From assembly GCA_018660835.1 (NCBI GenBank), contig JABJJN010000076.1, positions 124,001-188,000 on the forward strand: a DNA stretch of 64,000 nucleotides. The letters are read 5' to 3'. Positions within the stretch are counted from its first letter, which is position 1, and each line of letters opens with the position of its first letter. The position numbers and the translations under genes are program-made. Below, piece by piece: positions 44,102 through 55,580 of this stretch. Source of the DNA: Gemmatimonadota bacterium (GTDB lineage Bacteria > Latescibacterota > UBA2968 > UBA8231). The notes below the pieces were generated by a model that had not been told where the DNA came from, searched no databases, and was given only the letters and a program-made list of their open reading frames with translations.

Positions 44102-44185
44102 GGTCGGGACACGCGCACTGGCGCGTTGGTCGGTGAATGCCGAACATTTCACGGATTTCACCCCAACCTGGCCAAGCTCAGCCTG

Positions 44186-45853
44186 ATGAGAATCCCCGCA
44201 ATCCAGTCGTTGTGCATCGTCTCGGTGCTGGCGGCCCAAGTGGCCCCGCGCAGAGTGCATGCCATCGTTGACGCTGACGTGGCAAGTCAGGGGACGACGC
44301 CGGTGGGGATGTGGCTGATTGCTGGTGTCGCGATTTTTGCGGCACTGGAAATGTTCCGACGCTATCGAAGTCAACGCCACGAGACGCTGCAGCTGCGTCA
44401 ACAGGTCGAGCTACAGCAGCAACAGATTCGCGAGCGCTCCGAAGAGCAGCGCAAGTTGCTCGACGAGGCGGATTCGGCAAATCGAGCCAAGAGTGTCTTT
44501 CTCGCCAACATGAGCCACGAGATTCGCACGCCGATGAATGCGATTCTCGGCTATGCGCAGATTCTGGAAGATGGCAAGAATCTCAGTGCCGATGAGCGCA
44601 AGGCGATCGACGTCATCAATCGCAGTGGGACCCATCTGCTGGGGCTGATCAACGATGTCCTCGACCTTTCGAAGATCGAAGCAGGCCGTGAAGAATTGCG
44701 TACGGCTTCCTTTGATCTACGTGGTGCCGTGCAGTCTCTGGGCATGATGTTCGAAATGCGCTGTCGTGAGCGCGAACTGAACTGGGAGTCCGAGATCGAT
44801 CTACCTGGCATTATCGTTCGCGGCGATGAGAACAAACTGCGTCAGGTGCTGATCAATCTGTTGGGCAATGCGGTGAAGTTCACGAAGCGAGGCTTCGTAC
44901 GACTGTCGGTGCGAGCCATAGGTGAGGATCGGTACAGCTTCGAAGTGGCAGATTCAGGGCCAGGTATCGAAGAGGCACGGGTAGCGCAGGTCTTCGAAGC
45001 CTTCCAGCAGGATGCCGCGGGGCGCCAACATGGTGGCACCGGACTCGGGCTGGCCATTGCCCGTCGTCATGTCGAACTGATGGGCGGCGAACTGACACTG
45101 GAATCAATTGTCGGCGAGGGAACGATCTTTCGCTTCGAGCTCTCCCTGCCGCAGGGAGATCGTCGTGCCGGGGAGCGCCTCGATTGGTCACGGGCGCGTC
45201 GGCTGGCGGCAGGTGAGAATGTTCTGGCTCTCGTCGTCGATGATGTGGCGACGAATTGCGATGTCGCCCGCGGCCTGCTCGAGCGTGTGGGCGTCGAGGT
45301 GATCACCGCCAGCGGCGGCCTGGAAGCAGTCGAGATGGTGAAACGTGGTCCCGTGCCCGATATCACCTTCATGGATATGCGCATGCCGGACATCGATGGC
45401 ATCGAGACACGTCGACGGATCATCGATGCGCGCGGCAGCGATGTGACAACCTTCGTCTGCCTTACGGCATCTGTCTTTGCGCATCAGAAACAACGTATCC
45501 TCGATGAGGGATTCTCCGCCTTCCTGCTGAAACCCGTACGCGCCGAGCAGCTGTATGCCACGATCGGCCATCAGTTGGGTGTTGCTTTCGATATGGCCGA
45601 TGCGACGGCCCAGGATGGGGACGTGATCGGTGCGATCGCCACGCCGATCCCGGAGACACTGCGCGTCGCGCTGCTTGAAGCGGCGCGTCACCACTCGATC
45701 ACTGATATGAATGCCCTCATCGGGCGACTTGCGGAGACAGGTGACGCCGAACATGCGCTGGCTGTGCATCTGCAGCAGATGATGGGGCGCTATGATCTGG
45801 CCGGTGTGCGCAAGGTGATCGAGGGACTACCGGCGACATCCTGTCGCTTGTAG
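44186..45853 (+). CDS. Hybrid sensor histidine kinase with C-terminal receiver
   Basis: About 555 residues with the start at MRIPAIQSLCIV; the longer frame from 44126 is not needed. A signal/first hydrophobic segment and a membrane helix (~residues 36-56) leave only a short exposed loop, so it senses little outside. A Gln-rich coiled coil (QQVELQQQQIRERSEEQRK) leads into HisKA with H111 in NMSHEIRTPMNAI. HATPase boxes VLINLLGNAVKF and GGTGLGLAIARRH follow. A receiver has D397 in TFMDMRMPDIDG and Lys in FLLKPVRAEQL. The C-terminal ~70 residues are helical. It stands alone after a terminator; no partner regulator is adjacent. Confidence 0.9.
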   Translation: MRIPAIQSLCIVSVLAAQVAPRRVHAIVDADVASQGTTPVGMWLIAGVAIFAALEMFRRYRSQRHETLQLRQQVELQQQQIRERSEEQRKLLDEADSANRAKSVFLANMSHEIRTPMNAILGYAQILEDGKNLSADERKAIDVINRSGTHLLGLINDVLDLSKIEAGREELRTASFDLRGAVQSLGMMFEMRCRERELNWESEIDLPGIIVRGDENKLRQVLINLLGNAVKFTKRGFVRLSVRAIGEDRYSFEVADSGPGIEEARVAQVFEAFQQDAAGRQHGGTGLGLAIARRHVELMGGELTLESIVGEGTIFRFELSLPQGDRRAGERLDWSRARRLAAGENVLALVVDDVATNCDVARGLLERVGVEVITASGGLEAVEMVKRGPVPDITFMDMRMPDIDGIETRRRIIDARGSDVTTFVCLTASVFAHQKQRILDEGFSAFLLKPVRAEQLYATIGHQLGVAFDMADATAQDGDVIGAIATPIPETLRVALLEAARHHSITDMNALIGRLAETGDAEHALAVHLQQMMGRYDLAGVRKVIEGLPATSCRL

Positions 45854-45908
45854 AAGTCGCTGCGCTCCTTCTACACCGCTGACTCTCCAAGTGCCGCAGT
45901 CCTGCGGC
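45849..45908. repeat. Two inverted repeats in a convergent intergenic region, possible bidirectional termination site
   Basis: TGTAGAAG...CTTCTACA (45849-45875, 11-base loop, overlapping the stop codon of the kinase gene) and GCCGCAG-TC-CTGCGGC (45893-45908) are perfect inverted repeats between convergent genes. Neither has a T-tract, so the call as terminators is tentative; they could be a dispersed intergenic repeat. Confidence 0.4.
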
Positions 45909-45933
45909 CGCTGATTCGCTATCGTCAGAGATT

Positions 45934-47760
45934 TCAGCGTACTGGAATGGTGTCACCGTGCCAGGGGAACGCGTATGTGGGTTGTCTACAGTGCCGTTCC
46001 ATTCCTAGCTCCAGTTCAATCTCGGAACCAGGTGGTAGCTTCACGTTCAGCCACGGGCCGTGCACTTGCTGGGCCTCGCCGCTGCTACCGTCTGCTGATA
46101 TCTCGCGCACGCTCGTGAAGCGATGCTCGCCGAAGCTGCCGGCGCCGATCACGACCTCGCGTGTGTGGCGGACGGAGAGATTTACCAGACTCACAGTGAC
46201 AGACTCTGCGTCAAGACCTCGAACGAGGGCCGCCACGTCTCGCGGCAGGCCGGCGCGACGCTGCTCGGTGTCGTAATAGCGTAGACGACCGACGGCGAGA
46301 CCACCCCAGTAGACGGTCTGTGGTCCGCCGGTGGTCAGCTGCACAAGGGCCTCTGTGAGGACGGGATTCACCTGCTGCCAGTGGTGGACGTCCATCTTCG
46401 TCAGATCCTGCTCATCCGCCATAACGGCTTCAGTGCGTCGGCAGACTTCCTGGTAGTTCGCCTGCAAGATCTGCTCGGGATAGTCGGGTAGCTCACCAGC
46501 GATCCAGCGACTCCAGGCGCGGTCATCGGGGGCACGCGGGCCACGCGAGGTCACCGTGTCCCAGTCCTCTTCTTCCCCAGTTCGAAAGCGCTCGATGCGC
46601 TCCCAGTCTGCATTCTCCATGGATGCTGCCCACAGGTGGATCGCGGGATGGGCGTGCACGGGGTTGTGATTCGTCCAGCCATCGGCGGTCGTGTGATTGT
46701 GGGGGACGAGCAACTGACCACTGTCACTCGTCTGGCCCTTGTCGATGAGTAGGTCGAGCCACATTCGAGGAAGATCCAGGTAGGCTGTGTCACCGGTGAC
46801 CAGTTGCGCCGCCTCGGCGGCGATGGTCTGGGCACGGCCCATCATCTGATGGCCGTAGAGTCCGGTCCAGCCGTAGTGGCCACCCCACCACTGACCCTGA
46901 CGACGCTCACCGATCTCACCTGAGGGGCCGACATTGTCGGGTACGATGCCATCATTGGCTCGTGTGCGTTCAATCCAGGCCTCGACGTAATCGATGATCC
47001 AGCGCCGGTAGCGCTCTTCTCCCGTATACATGAAGGCGGCGGCGACGAGAGGCACGGTGCCCAGATTAACGACGACGTCTGAGTGCATGACGACGTGATC
47101 GAAGCGCTCGTGGATCAGCTGGCGAAGGGCATCATCCTCCCACCAGTTGTCTGTCAGGTCCGGGCCATCTGGGCCAAGTGTCGTATGACCGTATTCGAGA
47201 TTGTAGCGCACATCAGCGAAGCGGGCGTGGAAGAGAGGCCCCTTGCTGCCCGAGAAGGGTGAACGAATGATGCGCGCGGCGGGGTCATAGTTGTCGATAT
47301 CGGCATTGTCACCGATGTAGAGACCGGCGAAGCGCCGGGCACGATCCACATTGTCGCGCACTGTCGGATCGACCATACCCAGGGCATAGAAGTAGATGTA
47401 GTTCTCGGCATTGTGGAACCAGTCGTCATCGTTGACGAATTCGTCCGTGACGCGGCCATAGTCGACGGCCAACTGGCGAGTGATCGCATTCCACTCGACG
47501 ATCGACTTCTTGCCACAGTAGTCGCTGCCACCCAGGGCGTGGTAGTGGGGCCAGTTGAAGAAGGCCTCATAGAGATCGTCCGCCCACACACCGTCTCCCG
47601 GATACTCAGACTGCCAGATGAGTGCTCCACCGGGACGGGTGTATTTGTCGAGAAAGACCGGTGCCGCTTCGTCGATGGCATCGATGAGCCGTCGTTCGAG
47701 CACAGCCCACGCCGGTGGCTTCGTTCTGGCCGTGGCCGCGATGGTTGGCAGGCTGTCCAT
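45934..47760 (-). CDS. Large protein of unknown function, putative alpha/alpha-barrel
   Basis: A 608-residue protein without a signal peptide. Repeated helical stretches with Trp/His/Tyr-rich motifs (YHALGGSDYCGKKSIVEW, DDDWFHNAENYIYFYALG, HYGWTGLYGHQMMGRAQTI and HNHTTADGWTNHNPVHAHP) suggest an (alpha/alpha)n toroid like glycoside hydrolases or lyases. The last ~110 residues are beta-rich (SVTVSLVNLSVRHTREVVIG), as in GH C-domains. No family could be named with confidence. Its ATG is one base after the stop of the GH51 arabinofuranosidase gene, so the two are translated together and this protein probably acts in the same saccharide pathway. Confidence 0.6.
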   Translation of the reverse strand: MDSLPTIAATARTKPPAWAVLERRLIDAIDEAAPVFLDKYTRPGGALIWQSEYPGDGVWADDLYEAFFNWPHYHALGGSDYCGKKSIVEWNAITRQLAVDYGRVTDEFVNDDDWFHNAENYIYFYALGMVDPTVRDNVDRARRFAGLYIGDNADIDNYDPAARIIRSPFSGSKGPLFHARFADVRYNLEYGHTTLGPDGPDLTDNWWEDDALRQLIHERFDHVVMHSDVVVNLGTVPLVAAAFMYTGEERYRRWIIDYVEAWIERTRANDGIVPDNVGPSGEIGERRQGQWWGGHYGWTGLYGHQMMGRAQTIAAEAAQLVTGDTAYLDLPRMWLDLLIDKGQTSDSGQLLVPHNHTTADGWTNHNPVHAHPAIHLWAASMENADWERIERFRTGEEEDWDTVTSRGPRAPDDRAWSRWIAGELPDYPEQILQANYQEVCRRTEAVMADEQDLTKMDVHHWQQVNPVLTEALVQLTTGGPQTVYWGGLAVGRLRYYDTEQRRAGLPRDVAALVRGLDAESVTVSLVNLSVRHTREVVIGAGSFGEHRFTSVREISADGSSGEAQQVHGPWLNVKLPPGSEIELELGMERHCRQPTYAFPWHGDTIPVR

Positions 47761-47761
47761 G

Positions 47762-49234
47762 CTATCTCACAGTGAAGGCGACGATTGAGCGCGGAGGCAT
47801 CGCTACAGTTGCAGTGGCGCCACGCAATTCTACCCCATCGAAGTCGACGGGTGACACCGTTTCGGGGGCGTCGAAGGTGTTGTGGCTATTCATGGCGTCA
47901 CCTGTCAGGATCCGGGCGCCGCAGTCAGTGCCTTCTATCCCGTGTAATGCGACGGGCACGGTGACGGCATCTGTTGCACTCAGATTCGTCATGGTCACGT
48001 GTACACTGCCGTCTTCGCTGCGACTTGCCGAGGCGCTCAGAGACGGGGTCTGGGTGTCGCCTTCACCGAGGGTGCCGGCGTCGACGTAACAAGGCAGGTT
48101 CGTCGCATCCTGGTGGGTCGCATACATGTCGAAGACGTGGTACGTCGGTGTGAGCAGCATCTTCTCACCTTCTGTCAGAATCATCGCTTGCAGCACATTG
48201 ACCGTCTGCGCGATGTTCGCACCGTGTACTCGTCGACAGTGGCGGTTGAAGATGTCGAGAGTGAGGGAGGCAGCGATGGCGTCACGAATCGTGTTCTGCT
48301 GATAGAGGAAACCTGGATTCGTGTCGGTTTCGACTTCGTGCCACGTGCCCCATTCGTCGACGAGCATGCCCACACGGTCATCCGGATCCCAGCGGTCCAT
48401 GACGGCGATCTGCTGCTTGAGCAGGGAATCCATGCGATTCGCCGTATTCATCAGGAAGTACCAGTCGTCTTCCGTGCCGGCGACGGCGAGCTGTTTGTCG
48501 CGACCTGAGCCGCAGTAGAAGTGCATGCCCAGGGCGTGCATCATTTTGCGTGGCTGTGTTTCGCGCATGAGCACGTCCGTCCAATGCAGATCCTCGCCGT
48601 AGGGGCCGCAGGCAACCTTGTAGAGTCGGTTCTCACCGAGATTGCGCAGATAGGCGACGTGCTGGCGATAGAGGTCGGCATAGTATTCGGGTCGCATGTA
48701 GCCACCGCAGGCCCAACTCTCATTGCCCACGCCCCACATGCGCACCTTCCATGGCTCGGCACGACCATTGGCCTTGCGCAGATCTGCCATCGGTCCCTCG
48801 GGCGCCGTCAGATACTGCACCCATTGCTGCATCTCATGAGGTGAACCGGATCCTACGTTGCCACAGATGTAGGGCTCTGTCTCGAGCTGGTCGCACAGGT
48901 CCATGAACTCGTGCGTGCCAAAAGAGTTGTCCTCGACGACGCGACCCCAGTGGTGATTCACCAGTTGCGGGCGATCAGCGCGGGGACCGATGCCATCCAT
49001 CCAGTGGTAGTCATCGGCAAAACAGCCACCGGGCCAGCGCAGATTGGGGATGCGAATGCCCTTGAGAGCTTCGACGATGTCTGTGCGGATGCCACGCACA
49101 TTCGGAATCGCCGAGTCCTCGCCGACAAAGATGCCGTCGTAGATGCAGCGCCCCAGATGTTCGGCGAAGTGGCCATAGATATGCCTGGAGATGGTGCCAG
49201 CATCGACATCGGTGGTGATAGAGATGCGTGTCAT
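47762..49234 (-). CDS. Alpha-L-arabinofuranosidase (GH51)
   Basis: About 490 residues with the start at MTRISITTDVDAG; an alternative GTG at 49288 lies inside the preceding small gene. The GH51 pattern is clear: RHIYGHFAEHLGRCIYDGI, LRWPGGCFADDYHW, acid/base E172 in WGVGNESW and nucleophile E294 in MLVDEWGTWHE, followed by a C-terminal beta-sandwich. It hydrolyses terminal alpha-L-arabinofuranosyl groups. There is no signal peptide, so it works on imported oligosaccharides. It lies in a gene run with an IlvD/arabinonate-type dehydratase, which would act later in non-phosphorylative arabinose breakdown. Confidence 0.93.
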   Translation of the reverse strand: MTRISITTDVDAGTISRHIYGHFAEHLGRCIYDGIFVGEDSAIPNVRGIRTDIVEALKGIRIPNLRWPGGCFADDYHWMDGIGPRADRPQLVNHHWGRVVEDNSFGTHEFMDLCDQLETEPYICGNVGSGSPHEMQQWVQYLTAPEGPMADLRKANGRAEPWKVRMWGVGNESWACGGYMRPEYYADLYRQHVAYLRNLGENRLYKVACGPYGEDLHWTDVLMRETQPRKMMHALGMHFYCGSGRDKQLAVAGTEDDWYFLMNTANRMDSLLKQQIAVMDRWDPDDRVGMLVDEWGTWHEVETDTNPGFLYQQNTIRDAIAASLTLDIFNRHCRRVHGANIAQTVNVLQAMILTEGEKMLLTPTYHVFDMYATHQDATNLPCYVDAGTLGEGDTQTPSLSASASRSEDGSVHVTMTNLSATDAVTVPVALHGIEGTDCGARILTGDAMNSHNTFDAPETVSPVDFDGVELRGATATVAMPPRSIVAFTVR

Positions 49235-49277
49235 GGAGATCTTTCCGGTTTTCGTGTGCTTTGCGTCAACAGACGCC

Positions 49278-49427
49278 TCAACTGCCACGCAGCGTCTTGA
49301 GCAGCTTCCTGCGCTGCTTCTTTGGCAAACCGCTCATAAGAGGACAATCCTTACAGCTCTTCTTGTATCCCCTGCTCTTTTTTCTGGCTTTGAGGAATCT
49401 GGCACAGCATACCTCGTCCTTCATCAT
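49278..49427 (-). CDS. Small basic Cys-containing protein (49 aa), unrecognised
   Basis: A 49-residue frame whose first ATG overlaps the stop codon of the FG-GAP gene (ATG at 49427, TGA at 49424-49426), with AGGAC five bases before it, a typical coupled start. The sequence opens MMKDEVCCARFLKARKK and ends in the basic helix KKQRRKLLKTLRG. Cys residues at 7, 8, 25 and 28 (CC ... CKDC) could bind zinc or iron-sulfur. It is strongly positive, suggesting RNA/DNA or membrane contact. The stop is 43 bases before the GH51 start. No family was recognised. Coding is supported by spacing, coupling and composition, not by homology. Confidence 0.5.
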   Translation of the reverse strand: MMKDEVCCARFLKARKKSRGYKKSCKDCPLMSGLPKKQRRKLLKTLRGS

Positions 49428-51742
49428 GCGTCCTGATCAGGGGAGATAGGTCGAGGATCTCCGAGATGCCAATCGGGATGGCGTTCCATTTCTATCGCCG
49501 CATGCGCATAGAACGGATACACACTCCACTCCACACAGCCAAGCAGATCGGCCTTGCCATCGCCGTCGAGGTCTGCGGGCCAGGCATTGGGGCCGTGGAT
49601 CGTGAAAGCGATCGGTTCGCCATAACAACACAGCTGTCGTGGCAGATCGAAGACAGGTTCGCTCTTCGTGCCCGCATTGAGCAATAGATAGATGTGGCCC
49701 GATCCGGCGGTGTTGTAGATCAGATCGAGGCGGCCATCCCCTGTCCAATCGATGGCCCGGAAGGATTCGGTCCAGTGCTTCTCGCGACCGACGATGCTGT
49801 CATCGATCGTGCGGCCATCAGTCAGCAGCAGGGGACGATCCTTGCGCAGATGGCGGGTCCCGTCTGCAGCGACATACTGCACGAAAAGCGTCAGCTTGCG
49901 CTCTTCATCGTGGATCGCCAGATCGCATAGTCCGTCACCATTCCAGTCCGCGAAGGCACCCCCTGTGCGCCAGAAGAAGGGCGACGTGTCGTCAAAGGGA
50001 TACGGGTGATTTGGTAGCGACTTGTCGAGGCAGCGTTCAGCCACAACCGCCCGTTTCTGCGCATCATCCGGATACCCATCGACAAGCAACTGTTGCCGTG
50101 GACCAAACTCAGGCTGTGATCGTGTGCCGATATTCCGATACCAGAAGATGCGATTCGTCTCGTTTGGAAACAGCAGATCCGGGAGGCCATCGCCATCCCA
50201 GTCAACATACGCCGGGTAGGGATAGCCCATATTGTGCCAATGTTTCACGTCAGGATCCGCGCCACCGAGGATTTCATCGCGTCGCAGTCGGATCGCCTGC
50301 TCGCCCTCGGCGAAGATCAGCTCCGGCTCTGTATAGGCGGGATCGTTGCGGCCGGGATCTTTGCTGTTGCCCAGATCCTCGACAATTCGCGGCCAGCCAT
50401 AGCCACCGCCGATGAGCAGGTCACGTCCACCATCGCCATCCCAGTCACAGACACAGGGCCAGCCCTGATCGCTATGCACCAGAGGACCGCAATCCGCCTC
50501 GGCGCGGCCCCACAGTTCGGTCCTGAGTTCGCCACTGGGGCCGAGTCGAAGATCAAATAAGGAGATCGCCTGCCACACATTGTGCTGCACCAGAAGAGCC
50601 GGTCTGTGGTCGGCGCCGTGCAGGACGGCCTTGATTCGCGACGTGGATGGTGGCAAACCGGTCAGGGGGAAGGCTTCGCCAAACCGGGGTTGCACGTCAT
50701 CGAGCCGCGGGCGCCAATGGGCGGAGAACCCAGGAGATGCACCGGGCGAATCGGGCAGGGGCGTATGCGCCGGCTCGTGCTCCTGCAAAGCGATGATATC
50801 GAGGCGACCATCACCGGTCAGCTCGGCGAGGGTGACATGATCACCGCATCCCAGATCGATGGGTGGATCGGGTTCGAAGGGCCAACCAAAGGGATTGTGA
50901 TTGCGGATCCACTGGCCATTGATCACCAGATCGACGACGCCGTCGCCATCAACATCGGCCAGCTGCAGATTGTGAATCCGATCGAGCTTGCCACCGACAT
51001 CAATTGGGTCTGGATGCCGTTCGTAGATCGGCCAGCCGCCACCATCGCGATCACCTGTGTCGCGGAAAAACCAGACGCCCTCCCGGTTCCACTCCGCCGT
51101 ACAGAGATCGAGTCGGCCATCACCGGTCAGGTCAGCGAAGGCGGCTTCCAGATACGTGCCAGGGAAATACTGCAGTGTCGAGGAGCCCGGATCGCGATAG
51201 CGCAGCCGCACCAGGTCACCGACTCGTAGGTCATCCGCCGGCGCCACACGGGGATAAGCGACGACACTGCTGATCGGCGTGCCGGGGCGATGATAGTAGT
51301 TCCACGTACCGATCAGATCCGCGTGGCCATCACCATCGAGATCGAGCAGATCGAAGCTGTGCATCGTGACCGGGTTTGGGACTTGGCTATTGGCGCGCAG
51401 CAGATCGCCGGCGCCAACCATCGGCACCTGCGTCGGCGCAAGGTGACGGCGCAGTTCACCGGGTAAAAGCGTGTCGAAATGGATCTCGTAGTCGCAGTGC
51501 GTGACATTCTGAATCGCGAACTCGATGCGACCGTAGTCACCGTGCGACAGATCCTCGCTCAGACCGTGACGCACGACGGTGCCATCGGCACTGTCGATCA
51601 CCTCGATGGTCGAGGGATCGAGCCGGCCCTGACCTTCAACACGCTGAATCAATTCGGCGAAGTCGATATCCGCGGAGATGGGAATCCGGCCCAGATGGTT
51701 GGGCAACTGGCTGGTAATGGAGAAGGGGACGGCGTAACGCAC
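49424..51742 (-). CDS. FG-GAP/VCBS-repeat beta-propeller protein
   Basis: A 772-residue protein with at least nine FG-GAP/VCBS calcium-binding loops of the type DLDGDGHADLIGTW, DLTGDGRLDLCTAEW, DVDGDGVVDLVINGQW and DWDGDGLPDLLFPNE, spread from ~125 to ~750 and likely forming one or two seven-blade propellers. The N-terminus (MRYAVPFSITSQLPNH) has no signal peptide, odd for a domain usually found outside the cell. Residues ~1-115 resemble a beta-sandwich. It lies 5 bases after the dehydratase gene and overlaps the small Cys-containing gene downstream, so it belongs to the arabinose-type operon. Function unknown: sugar binding is one possibility. Confidence 0.8.
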   Translation of the reverse strand: MRYAVPFSITSQLPNHLGRIPISADIDFAELIQRVEGQGRLDPSTIEVIDSADGTVVRHGLSEDLSHGDYGRIEFAIQNVTHCDYEIHFDTLLPGELRRHLAPTQVPMVGAGDLLRANSQVPNPVTMHSFDLLDLDGDGHADLIGTWNYYHRPGTPISSVVAYPRVAPADDLRVGDLVRLRYRDPGSSTLQYFPGTYLEAAFADLTGDGRLDLCTAEWNREGVWFFRDTGDRDGGGWPIYERHPDPIDVGGKLDRIHNLQLADVDGDGVVDLVINGQWIRNHNPFGWPFEPDPPIDLGCGDHVTLAELTGDGRLDIIALQEHEPAHTPLPDSPGASPGFSAHWRPRLDDVQPRFGEAFPLTGLPPSTSRIKAVLHGADHRPALLVQHNVWQAISLFDLRLGPSGELRTELWGRAEADCGPLVHSDQGWPCVCDWDGDGGRDLLIGGGYGWPRIVEDLGNSKDPGRNDPAYTEPELIFAEGEQAIRLRRDEILGGADPDVKHWHNMGYPYPAYVDWDGDGLPDLLFPNETNRIFWYRNIGTRSQPEFGPRQQLLVDGYPDDAQKRAVVAERCLDKSLPNHPYPFDDTSPFFWRTGGAFADWNGDGLCDLAIHDEERKLTLFVQYVAADGTRHLRKDRPLLLTDGRTIDDSIVGREKHWTESFRAIDWTGDGRLDLIYNTAGSGHIYLLLNAGTKSEPVFDLPRQLCCYGEPIAFTIHGPNAWPADLDGDGKADLLGCVEWSVYPFYAHAAIEMERHPDWHLGDPRPISPDQDA

Positions 51743-51747
51743 GATTG

Positions 51748-53475
<1,728 letters not shown>

Positions 53476-53672
53476 GTCTCATTCCCTCTGGAATCGGTCT
53501 TTGTTGTCAGTGGCGTGTAAGATGGGGCAGGGGATCGATCGTGGACAGGGTGTGGAGGGTGTTCTTGGCTTGTCCTTGGATCTGGCAGAGAGCAGTCGGA
53601 CACGTCACTGGGAATGAGGTTGGATCTCGGTGGCCGGTGTTCCTCCTACTCTTCTGCCTCGACTTCGTCGAG

Positions 53673-55580
53673 TCAGGCGATCGAGCGTCGCGCTTCTTCG
53701 GCTAGTCGTCGAACATTGGCGGGTAACGCTTTGAGCAGGGCTCTGAGTTCGGCCATTGTGATGAGGCCTCCCATCGTTACCAGCCCCTCAGGTAGGAAGG
53801 CGGCGGCGTCATTCATCTGATCGGCTTCGACGGCTTCATTCAAGGGAGTCTTGGCCTCTTTCGGGAAGGGATAGATCAATTGACCGACGAGGTCGGCGAT
53901 GGCGACCAGGATGCTCAGGGCGTCGTCGGTTCGTGGCTTGTGATGTGACAAGACGGCGTTGCCGAGTTGTCCTTCCATCCCCCATTTGCGGATCAGCAGT
54001 TCGCCGGCGACGGGATGGGTGAGGCCTCCAGCCAATTCGCGCTCGACGGTGATCATGGGCACCTGCCAGTTCTGCCGTCGTAGCTCTCCGAGAATCATGG
54101 GGAAAATGCCCGGATAGGAGTTGACCATGACGCCTTTGCCGATGTCGTGCATGGTGCCGGCTACAAAGCAGGGATCTCGATTCGCATCCAGCTGCAGACG
54201 CGACGGGATATCCAGTTCCACGAGCAGATCTTTGGTTTCGGCATCGAGTCCCTGCTTTGACAGGGCCTCAGTGTCCTCTACGGGTAGTGCGAGAATGTGG
54301 GAGGCAAAGCCGACGGCAAGATTGTGGATCCAGAACTCGGAGAGGTTGAAGCCGATCTCCTGCACTGTCGTGAAGGCTTTGCGCACGGCCTCACTGGCGA
54401 CGATTCCCGCCACGGTATTTTTCCCCATCAGCACAATCGCGCGATCGATGTCGGTGATGTCCGCGGTGAAGCCAAGGGACAGGGAGTTGGCGTGCTGCAG
54501 AACCATGGCACACGTCAGGGGATCGAGCTTGATCACCTTGATCCAATCCTGCAGGTCGCTGCCCGGATCGCGGGCATAGGCGGAGATCTTCTCGTAGACC
54601 TCCGGCAAGGCGGGTAGGTTGGACATTGTATCTATGTCCTTAACAATGCGCCCCTTGACCGCCTGGGGCGAGGTCTCTTCCTCCTGCTTCGCAGTACTGG
54701 GCACTTTGCCACGTAGATGCAGACTCATCAGATCCTGCATCTTTTCTATCGCCTTGTCTCGACGCAGGACACGGATTTTCAGCTCCTTCAGGGCAGCACG
54801 ATCCGCGGCAGAGACCTCTCCTGACTGGTCTTCAATGATGTAAATGGCGAGTGCTCTGCCGCGATTGGCCTTGAGCAGACGTGCCGTGACGAGCGCATTG
54901 CCATGACATCGTGTCGACAGGAAGACGGCTCGCACCCAGTGCTCAGCTGCCCCCTTGCGCAACTGCAGGATGACATTCGTCGTCTCGTCTTCGATGACAC
55001 ACCCTGCATCGAGGGCGGCTTCCTCGCGATTGCAGGTCTGGATCGCCTGCCACGCCGTTGTCAGATACTGCGCCACTTCCTTCTGTCGAGGATTCTGGTA
55101 GGCACTGATGTCTGTTGATGCCTCGCCAAAAACGATATGCGGACTGGTGATATCACCCATATACGTCGTACGATGCTCGAATAGATCCTGGAGTCCGCGC
55201 AATCGTTCGCCTTGCTGACGCTTGCGATAGACCTCGACAATCTTCTTGCGCAGCTCGGCTGGTTCGAAGGGTTTGGCCATGAAAGCGTCGATGCCAAGAC
55301 GTGATGCCTGCACAATGACCTCTTTCTCGATCTTCCCCGACATGACAATGATGGGCAGGCCGGCAAAGCGGTCTGATTCGCGCAGCTCGGTGATCAATTC
55401 CAAGGTGCCAGCGTCGCCCGGACGCAGGTCGGCAAGCAGCACATCGACATTGTGCTCAAACAGAGTTGAGCGTGCCACGTCTATGTCCGCTGCCACGATT
55501 GGAGTGAGATTCCAGCTGGAAAGCAGCTTGGACAGTGCGGCAGCGAATTTTGATTCGCCTTCTATGACGAGGATATCCAT
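53673..55580 (-). CDS. Receiver-HDOD signalling protein
   Basis: About 635 residues with the start at MDILVIEGES (ATG 55580); an upstream TTG adds five residues. A receiver domain (~1-120) has D51 in VLLADLRPGD and Lys in FMAKPFEP, with an E-G-E acidic pocket. A linker (~125-290) has a PilZ-like or helical region with Cys. An HDOD domain (~305-500) follows, with LPALPEVYEKISAYARDPGS, MVLQHANSLSLGF, AIVLMGKNTVAGI and TMHDIGKGV, then an extra helical tail with HHKPRTDDALS, where HHK is unusual for HDOD. Such proteins link phosphorylation to c-di-GMP- or motility-type control. It is the first gene before the dehydratase operon (197-base gap) and is divergent from mazG-like. Confidence 0.85.
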   Translation of the reverse strand: MDILVIEGESKFAAALSKLLSSWNLTPIVAADIDVARSTLFEHNVDVLLADLRPGDAGTLELITELRESDRFAGLPIIVMSGKIEKEVIVQASRLGIDAFMAKPFEPAELRKKIVEVYRKRQQGERLRGLQDLFEHRTTYMGDITSPHIVFGEASTDISAYQNPRQKEVAQYLTTAWQAIQTCNREEAALDAGCVIEDETTNVILQLRKGAAEHWVRAVFLSTRCHGNALVTARLLKANRGRALAIYIIEDQSGEVSAADRAALKELKIRVLRRDKAIEKMQDLMSLHLRGKVPSTAKQEEETSPQAVKGRIVKDIDTMSNLPALPEVYEKISAYARDPGSDLQDWIKVIKLDPLTCAMVLQHANSLSLGFTADITDIDRAIVLMGKNTVAGIVASEAVRKAFTTVQEIGFNLSEFWIHNLAVGFASHILALPVEDTEALSKQGLDAETKDLLVELDIPSRLQLDANRDPCFVAGTMHDIGKGVMVNSYPGIFPMILGELRRQNWQVPMITVERELAGGLTHPVAGELLIRKWGMEGQLGNAVLSHHKPRTDDALSILVAIADLVGQLIYPFPKEAKTPLNEAVEADQMNDAAAFLPEGLVTMGGLITMAELRALLKALPANVRRLAEEARRSIA

